This document shows, one piece after another, positions 55,689-64,000 of a stretch of 64,000 nucleotides of DNA. Each line of letters opens with the position of its first letter. Within the stretch, counting starts at the first letter, position 1. The notes under the pieces were generated by a model, which worked only from the letters and a program-made list of their open reading frames with translations, was not told the origin of the DNA and searched no databases. Source of the stretch: Nyssa sinensis. Taxonomy: Eukaryota > Streptophyta > Magnoliopsida > Cornales > Nyssaceae. The stretch lies in contig CM018036.1 in the NCBI GenBank assembly GCA_008638375.1, forward strand, positions 2,330,001-2,394,000, given 5' to 3'. Position numbers and translations under genes: made by a program.

Positions 55689-57839
55689 TGATATATCATA
55701 ATTTAACAACCGTATCTTGGGCGTGACACATATTTATAATCAGCTTTAGCTTTTCAGCGTACAGACCATAAAAAGGTTAGGGTTCAGAGGTAATGAGGTA
55801 AGAACTTATCAGTGTTTTTCATATCCTATCGATGTCAGAATTAGGAAACAAAGTTCAATATGACAATTACTATCTTCAAGATATCTTCAAATATCTATTT
55901 TCACGACTCCTAATCCTACTTAATTTAGGAGATATACAACCTATAAATAAGGCCTATGTTCAATTATACTTTTGAATTATTGTTTTGATTTATTTACTGA
56001 CTTTATTATCGGAGCCCAAGTTCTTGACAGAGTAGCTAAGGATGGAAAATCTTCTGCCAAGAAAAGATCAACATCAGCTTAATACAAAAAAGGGGTAAAG
56101 TTAGGCCCAAAATACAGAAACATGAAGACAAAAAGAGGTAAATTGTGAATTAAAAAGGGCCTCTCCCTTGATGCCAGTTCTACTTGAAAAGGTTAAAACT
56201 TGGTTCTTGAACTCCCAGCCTCCTTTCACATACAAATACCACTTCTTTCAGGTTTTATTATAAGTGGGTACAGAGGAAAAAGGTTTAAACGCCTTATCAA
56301 AAGACATGTAAACATACCCCCCGACCTCATGTATTTTAGATCCATATTACTCCTAATCAAGAAGAGGTCTATCTCGACGTCATTCAAATGACCCAAAACT
56401 ATGAAGCCAAGTAACTGCTTACAGTTATTTATGTTCAAATCAGTTGGGCAAACCTTGAACCAACTGAGAAATTTCCTGATAAAAGGGTGGAAGAGAAATA
56501 GAACCCATATCTCAAACTACTCAAGGTAAATATATATCTCACCTTGTTGAACATTGGAGCGGCGGTTTATATGTCCTAAAATCCTACAAGACACATTTGT
56601 AGGAAAGTTAAAAGCAACCCTCAGAACATCTGTCATGCTCTGAGTCATGGCAATTTCGCCCTCCTCTCTCTTGTGCGATTTTTCAGAGGTTTCCCCACTA
56701 ATATTCCTAGGTTTTATGAAAGTCTTTACTATCCTAACTTTAGAACTTGGGGTTGGACTACCAACAGCCTAATTTTCTATATTCCCCAGAAGGCTATTGA
56801 CTACTAAGTTTATTTCTACTTGACTATTTACTTCCTGAGGATCTACGATTGCATGATTAGTGCCTGACTAGGCGTCAGAGGCAGGCATTATCCAAAATAA
56901 AAAATGAATGATGAAGAAGAAAGAAGGGAAAAGATGAAGAGATTCAAAAGAAATGTTTATGAACTGAACCTAACGATTATTTAGATTGGAGTTTATCTTT
57001 CTGGCACACCGGAGTTCACCTTTCTCAGAAATATCTCTTGCTGTCTAGAATGATCAAAGTATCGAGATCTCATTCTCTTGATGTTTGAAATTCTCAAAAT
57101 GACAAAAGGTTGAAAGGGGAACAGTGATGTGTTTCTCCCCTTTTTATAAGGATCTAATAGGTGTAGACGTGAGAGACCTCCATTTCTGAACCATCACAAC
57201 GGTTAGGGCAATGATGGCCTCGTAATCCTAGTTGACGGCTGACGCAATAAATGTCACTTCAATGACAGTCTCTTCGGAATACAGAGCGGCTCATTTATGA
57301 CTGACATGTGTGTAACATATCAAAAACCCTGACTTCTGTTTTGAGTATGCCACAAAACAAAGGCTCGGGGGAGTAACTGATATACTATAATTTGACAACC
57401 GTATCCTGGATGTGACATGTGTTTATAATTAGCTTTTCAGGGTACATACCATATGAGGGTTATTTTATCCAGGTCAACTAGGTACGGAGGGTTCAGAGGT
57501 AATGGGTTCAGAACTTATCACCGCCTTCCATATCTTACCGACCTTAGAATAAGGAAATAGAGTTTAATATGGCAACTACTATCTTCAGGATATCTTCAAA
57601 TCTCGGTTCTCACGACTCCTAATCCCACTCAACTTAAGAGATCTATAGCGTATAAATAAGTCCATAAAGTACGCTTTCAATTTATGTTCAATTCTACCTT
57701 TGAATTATTGTTTTAATTTATTTACCGACTTCATTATTGAAGCGGCTATCATCGAAATCTTCTCGGTGACCCTCTGATCCCAAGTTCTTAATAAATAACT
57801 AAAGATGAAAAGTCTTCCGATCAGAAAAGAATAACATCA
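55689..57839 (+). mobile_element. Non-autonomous LTR retrotransposon
   Basis: LTRs at 55689-56076 and 57378-57839 start TGATATA and end ACATCA. They share CAACCGTATC, GGGTTCAGAGGTAATG, TTCACGACTCCTAATCC and TATAAATAAG. The left LTR is shorter and has lost a block around GAAATCTTCTCGG. The purine tract AGGCTCGGGGGAGTAAC abuts the right LTR, so sense is plus. The flanks are both ATATA, inside a TA microsatellite. The 1.3-kb interior has no pol. Confidence 0.82.
56185..56480 (-). pseudogene. Antisense coding relic inside the LTR element
   Basis: On the minus strand one frame reads QLLGFIVLGHLNDVEIDLFL, and another, just downstream, reads KKWYLYVKGGWEF. Together they recall the conserved pattern of the plant 'putative gypsy-type transposon' domain (L-GF--L----GVEI--FL ... 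W---F-V-G-WEF). A frame change and stops separate them. The relic is antisense to the LTR orientation. I am unsure of the family. Confidence 0.4.
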
Positions 57840-59185
57840 ATATATATATATATATATATATATTGTTGCGCGTGGCTTATATTCCATTTAACCGCATCCA
57901 ACCTGGCGTAAGACTCACATGGATATAGTTAATTGGGGATAATGATCCTGATTTTGTAGGTCTCTCATATTTTATCCCATACAAATATGAATTATTACGG
58001 TTTTGGAGAGGGATGGGTTACAGTTATATTTTTTATGTACTCTCTTGATGTTTTACTGAATACTTCATTTTTCATTTTGCCTGTGCACATAGGCTTTACG
58101 CTGAGATAGATAAAGGTTCTGTTTGGATGGGCGACCTATTAATGTATTTTGAAATTTAACTACAGTTTGATAAATACTTACAGATACGATTTTATATATG
58201 CTATTTTATATTTAATCAAGATTTTTATTTCATGTTATCTCATTTATTTTGTTGTCATATTTATAAGAAGAGATCATATTTTTGAAACACGTTATTAGTA
58301 TACTATAATATCAAATATGTTATTTGTGAATTTTAATTAAAAAATTATTAAATGACTAGTCCAACACTTTTTTATTACGAATTCAGCAGAGAGTTAGATG
58401 TATACGATCTTATTGTTACAAGAATTTTAATATATTAAGAGTAACACTATAAGTCCCAAATTTTGTATTCAAACGACATGACAGTAGCTTATTGATAGAT
58501 CATTAAATAATGTTTTAATACATTATTAATGATATTATGTCATATTATTTGAGATATTAATTTTAATATAAAAATATAAAATACTTAATATTATTAATAT
58601 TTTAAGTATGACATTTTGCAAATCTAAGCCGAAAAGGTCATCATATGAAGAGTCTTAACTGTTTCAATTATTAAAACTGCAATCAAAATGGTCATGATAT
58701 ATATAAAGAATTCCACTGTTTCAATTATTGAAGTTGCACTCGAAATGTTTTTTTTTTCCTAACTATAACATTTGATTTTTACTATAATATAAATATATTT
58801 AAATTTAAATACTATCACATGCAATGAGTTGTCTAAGGGCGTCAAGTCAAAACTCAGTAGATGTCACATTTTGTTGGGACAGGAAAGTCAGTTCACACGA
58901 AACGTTATTTCGATTTTAATCGAACTTTTTCATTAGTGGACGATAAGATTAATCTCCAGAATTAAACAGACGAAGAGTTGAATACCAATTATCAAAACAA
59001 AAACATGCAATGACTTGTCTGCAGTTAGGCATGAGACACAAAAAAGCTCTATTCAAATGCACTTTCATGTTCACAATGCAATGCACCCTTTTGTTGCAGA
59101 CGTTTAGATTGACTATTCTTATGGATTCTTTTTTTTGTTTCTATTCTCTCTCCCTCTCCTTTTCTCCTTCCATTATTGATGTTGT

Positions 59186-59189
<4 letters not shown>

Positions 59190-59231
<42 letters not shown>
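59190..59231. repeat. (TA)n microsatellite
   Basis: About 21 uninterrupted TA units. A (TTC)n run follows at about 59329-59365. Confidence 0.95.
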
Positions 59232-59234
<3 letters not shown>

Positions 59235-60406
59235 TTCTTCTCTGTCTCTTAATTTTTTTTCCACTAAAAGTTGGTTCTACTCTACAATTAGATTTGTCTT
59301 CTTAAATTGGACCAATGGATGGAAGAACTCTTCTTCTTCTTCTTCTTCTTCTTCTTCTTCTTCTTCTCATCATTGCACTAATATAAAAAAATTTTACAAA
59401 TTAAATTTTGATACATAATATATATTTTAAAGGACAATACTTAGTGTCACACTGGGTAAAAAGAACCTCTTCTTACTTACTTATGTTTCATTACTACAAT
59501 TAATCATATATGCATTACACATCTTCTTTTTAATTTTTAATATTTCTTTAAAATTAAATAGTCACATGATATACATAAATTACACATATGTATATATAAG
59601 AGGAGGTTTCTCTTACCTAATGTGGAGTCGAGGAGTCCCATTTCAAATTTAAATATTATCATGACATCATTCATGTCACATGTTAAAAATTGATTTACAT
59701 GACCACGATCCTACAATTGCTCGAATCTTTTCCACACCTATATATAATTATATTGAATTTTATGTACAATCATTCACTTATTTAAAGGATGTGATGATGT
59801 CTATAAATAACAAATTAATTTAATTAGCATTTTGTATATATGACCTTGAAATTATGTAAATACATAAAGTTGATAATATTTGCAAAAAAAAATTTAATTC
59901 TAGAAATAGGAAAAAAGATATAAGTTTCTTTTCTTTTTATACAACGATGAAGAAAAGGAGAATCGAAATTATACCAATTATGTAAGGATTGACACTTGCA
60001 TCTCAATATTAAAAAGAATCGAAATCATATCAATTGTGTAAGGATTGATACTTCGCATGTCGGTATTAAAAGGATATAAATCTCTATAAACAGGTTTTGA
60101 CTAGCCATCATCATATTTAAACTTACAAAACTATATCACTAAATATTGTTGTGAGAGATGGTTTGGTCACATGCAAGCTTGGCATACAAAGCAGATAACA
60201 CATTAATTAAGTGAATTGATTGCATCCATTTTAAAAATATCACAGAGAAATACAAAAAAATGACTTTATAAGACAAATGACAGATAATATTATAACAGCC
60301 TTTTTTTGGAAGCATCACAAATGGTTGAGCTATATATTAAACTGAATACAGAACATAAATTATTTTTGAATCAAGTGGCAGATACATCCAACCAAAAATC
60401 AATTCA

Positions 60407-60472
60407 CCCCCCCCCCCCCCCCCCTCTCTCTGTCTCTATCTCTCTCTCTCTCTCTCGCACACACACACACAT
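60407..60472 (+). repeat. Compound C18(CT)n(CA)n tract
   Basis: Eighteen C, then interrupted CT units, then CA units. Confidence 0.95.
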
Positions 60473-63380
60473 ATTGTATAGTCTTTTTCTAATTGCTAAG
60501 CCGTTCGCTTACATTGAAAATATGTAAATATGCTTATACGTACAAAATAAAAATCAGTTGATCCGAGACCGAAATCTTATCCTAGTGATGTGACGAGTTT
60601 GATTTTTCCTCTTCATATTGTATCCAAAAAAGAAAAAAAAAATATCAGTTGACCCAAGTTGGAGAAATCCAAAGGACCACAGGCTAACCGAACTTCATTT
60701 TTACACTTGTGGAAGGCTATTTTTCGGCGGCTTTGAATTCAATTCTGATGAGAAGAGGTAGGTGGTCCATTTTTTTTTTTTTTTATAGGGGAAATGGATT
60801 ATTAATAAATTAGCATGTGAGGAGACCAAGTCATTTATTTTAACATAACCTTATTTTTAATGTCTAGAAGATGGTCTATTTGTCTAAGTAGATAAAAATC
60901 AGGCTTAGCGTTAGGTGAAAATATTGTTAGAAAGTCATATTATCTCCTATAATTCATACATCATCAGATGATTCATGATTCAAGACTACTTCCAATGCAA
61001 ATTAGTTCTGGACTCCTCATTAGAGAGGTAAAATCAAGAGACCTTTTATTTAGGTCATGAAAATGTTGTTGTGAAAGTCAAAAGAGTGAAAAACGAAATA
61101 GAAAATTTACGTAATTCGATAATATATATAAATTTAAAGAAGCAATGCTCTTTATTATATAATATACATAGATTCACATAAGCGGTTATACTCTTTATTA
61201 TTTAGAAAATTGCATTTAAAATTTAACTCATATTTTGATATATTGAAAATTTTTCAACATACCCTTACCGTACTGGGAGGTTCCAACCTATTACTCAACC
61301 TTGATAACATAACTAATGGTTAAGCCGCATGGGCTTTATGAACTTGGCTCTTCCCATAAGACTTATATACTAGTTTCATGTATTACAAAAATTTAAGTCA
61401 CTAGGTGAGCAATTTTCATACCTAAGAGAGTTTTTTCTTTTTCACCATTAATGGCCACTCTTGGGCACCCATTTTATGTTTTAGATCATGCAAAAGCACT
61501 GTTGTTTAAAACCACCTTCAATTTATGGACAATGATAAAAAAAAATGTGCGCGCGTGTTACTTTTTCTAGGAGATAATAGTAAAAAATATATATATAATT
61601 TTTTTATTCTTTTTTATTATTTTCAAACAAGAGGTGAGAATTACATTCTTTTTTTATTTATTCATTATTCAAGAAAGAAAGAGGAATTATATTCTACACT
61701 CGTCTCATCTCTTCTTCCTCATAACTAATGTTATTATTTTCTTTCTTTTGACTTTTTTTTTTTGATAATTTGGTATCTGATTTTTTGGATCAACTACTTC
61801 GAGAAACTAATTTTACCGTCCACTACCGAGAGGCTGGATTAAAGTCAGGGCAATGCCTGTATGCATTGTTTTAAAAAAGAAAAGTAATATCAGTTGAGTT
61901 TCGACCTACCGACTTTAAAAAAACAATTGATATCTACTACTCTCTTCGTCACATCCTTGGATTATTGTAAATGCTATGACTTTGAACTCTCTTGATTTCA
62001 TCATTCAACAAACGATTTTCTTCTGTTGAGTGCTTTTAGAGAGTGCCATTCTCACGGATGAAAACCTGTTTTTAGAAGTGTTTTGTCAACTTTTGATGTT
62101 GAAACTGTCCTTAGATGTTAGATATGGCCTTTGAAAATTCACCCAGGAAGCCAAATCCTTTTCCATTTTGTCATCTTTTTCACACAAGCTTAACTTGTCT
62201 TTTTCCTGTTCAGATTGGTTTTTTTTTTTTATTGGTCACATCTCTGTGGTTTTTTATTTTTATTTTTGTGGATTGACCATTACCCACGTCTCTCAATGTT
62301 TTTTTTATCCCAAATTATTTGGACTATTGGTCACATCTATCAAGAAAAAAACAGTTTTTGTATAAAAAAAAAGGATTAAAAAGATAAAGACCCCAATAAT
62401 TATTAAAAATAAAAGAGTATCGTTTCTTATTGCCAATAAACAAATGCAGATTCAGTTCTCATTTGAACAGATGGGGTGACCAGATTCCTTGAGAAAATCC
62501 AAGAAAATTGGCATAGTAGACGGTAGAGGATCTAAAAATTACATTCAGGGTGATCAACAATGTTGGATGAGAGACGTGTGTCTTTAGTGGAAAGAACGAG
62601 GGGAAGGCAAAATTTGAAGGGAAAGTATTTTTGGAGAGACTCGTTAAAAGCAGCGAGAAATAGAGAACAATTAGTAATAAAAATATATTAAAATATAAAA
62701 TAAATACTCAGTTTGATTAGTATTTTTGGAGTGCATGTATAATATTAGAAAATTATTGGTGTAGGCAAAAACACTACAACATGAGACAAATAAATTTTTT
62801 GCCTTAAAAAATATCTCCCTTTTTTAGAAGAGGATATGTAAAAGGGGACCTATAAATCTTAACTACCAATTAATATATCTTCTTGTTTGATATTGGGTCG
62901 AGTTGGACCCGAGTACATAACCATTGGAGCATTCACAAGGTTTGAATTGAGAGTTGTGATAAAATAGAGATTTTTATCATTATTTAGTTGGTTTTGAAAT
63001 TCAACCAACGCAGATATTTATCCTGCATTTTGGTTACGGAATGAGTGTGAAAGATATTTTGGATTATCCAACAACTCTCCTGGTTCCGATTTTTTTCGGC
63101 TCCCAAGTTCTCTCTCTGAGATTCTTCCAAAATTACCATCACGATAACTCTAGACTTGGGTCGTATAAATACATAAGTTCGTACCATAAGTTGATTCCTT
63201 CAACTTTCACGAACTCGGACGGCAAAGAGATAATCAAACTCATACCCAATTATTATTTCATTTTTCCTTCACTTCCATTAACCTATTTTCTGCACTCTAA
63301 TAAGAGAGCCAAGATTGCATGCATTTTACTTGCAACCGATGCATAGTAAGAATGGGAGGCAAATATGCCTCAAACAAATG

Positions 63381-63404
63381 ATAAGAGGCATATATGCCTC
63401 TTAT
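63381..63404. repeat. 24-bp perfect palindrome
   Basis: Each half is ATAAGAGGCATA read from either strand. A looser AGGCAAATATGCCT palindrome lies just upstream at 63357-63370. Confidence 0.9.
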
Positions 63405-63885
63405 TAGAAAGAGAGAGGGAATGTAAAATTTAGTGGGAACATAATTATCATAATCATTTTGTTTGAATTAGTCTTTTCAAAAGATAGGATACCAAGTTAT
63501 CAAAATAAAATTATAAAAGTCTTACAAACTTTTTTTTATTTTTTTGCATTAGTCTCATGTGTTTTTTCTTGTTAAGTAAAAGGATTTTAGAATGGTTTGA
63601 TTAGGTTCTTAACAACTCTCCCAGTACCTGCCCATATACAAAACCACATAAGGCAGTGTTTGGACAGCAGCGAGAAAGTCTAACCTAATTCACTGGACTA
63701 GAAAAGTCGTTTGCTATCCTCGTCACTATGATTGCGGTATAATCTGTATTCTGATTCTTTGCGTTTCAAATTTGAACTCTTTTACTTTTTATGTTTTTTT
63801 TTATTAATTCTAAAGCAGAATCTTCACTAATAAGGAATTAATTTCCAGAATGAGCCTTAGAAAAATTCTAATGATGGTCAGAAAT

Positions 63886-63921
<36 letters not shown>

Positions 63922-64000
63922 GGGTTGAATTAGCAGATTATTCAATAAGCTTAATTTTGAAGTCAGACCACCGCAAATTGCGAGATCGAGGACTAGGATT

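Larger units (their letters stand above)
54927..64000. other. Gene-free flank upstream of the ABCG gene
   Basis: No gene is supported. Proximal bases form the ABCG promoter. The stretch also holds a non-autonomous LTR element (55689-57839), a long (TA)n (59190-59231), (TTC)n (59329-59365), a compound C18(CT)n(CA)n tract (60407-60472) and a 24-bp palindrome (63381-63404). The 101-codon open frame at 63041-63346 shows no known domain, and the bases around it look like AT-rich spacer. Confidence 0.55.

Noticed and set aside
60540..60640. Possible SINE head (GATCCGAGACC... GAGTTTGATTTT)
   Set aside because: The B box is too degraded to support the call.
63041..63346. 101-codon plus-strand open frame
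   Set aside because: No domain was recognised, and base composition is unlike the coding exons in the window.

Overview
The window is nuclear DNA from a flowering plant, most likely a woody eudicot. It is AT-rich, its introns follow the plant GT/AG pattern, it carries long (TA)n, (GA)n and (AAT)n microsatellites, and its gene families are plant-specific. I cannot name the species from sequence alone. No CRISPR array, operon, rRNA or convincing tRNA gene was seen.

Five protein-coding loci were found, all on the minus strand. (1) 2007-2993: first coding exon of a PAF1-type transcription elongation factor (ELF7/VIP2-like), whose remaining exons are not found in the window. (2) 4388-9370: a six-exon histidine phosphotransfer protein of the cytokinin phosphorelay (AHP4-like, 150 aa), with a 3.7-kb intron full of transposons. 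(3) 15646-23016: a three-exon MYB-related SHAQKYF repressor with an N-terminal zinc knuckle (KUA1/MYBS3-like, 343 aa), with a 5.7-kb first intron. (4) 29981-36042: a complete 20-exon plastid-type NADP-malic enzyme (641 aa). (5) 43030-54654: a 21-exon full-size PDR-type ABCG transporter (ABCG29/35/36 clade). Genes 2-4 read through without error. The transporter carries three separate one-base expansions, in exons 1, 3 and 6, and the ELF7 exon carries one. As written, neither of these two encodes its full protein.

The loci act in unrelated processes (elongation and chromatin, cytokinin signalling, sugar/dark-responsive repression, NADPH supply, export). Nothing indicates a cluster beyond shared strand.

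The rest is a transposon and microsatellite landscape. There are three terminal-repeat retrotransposons in miniature (TRIMs) of different families, each with a 5-bp target duplication (6444-7183, 38290-38929, 45865-46162). There is a 2.15-kb non-autonomous LTR element with an antisense coding relic (55689-57839) and a hAT-type element with an 8-bp duplication (25227-25742). Two MITE families have two copies each. There are tRNA-derived SINE-like heads and one truncated SINE with a 16-bp target duplication, three 3' ends of RTE-type LINEs, a Copia reverse-transcriptase fossil, and a one-exon fragment of a WAT1/MtN21-like transporter inside the MYB gene intron. I found no evidence of a wholly new biological system. 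The points most worth checking are the clustered frameshifts and the three TRIMs.
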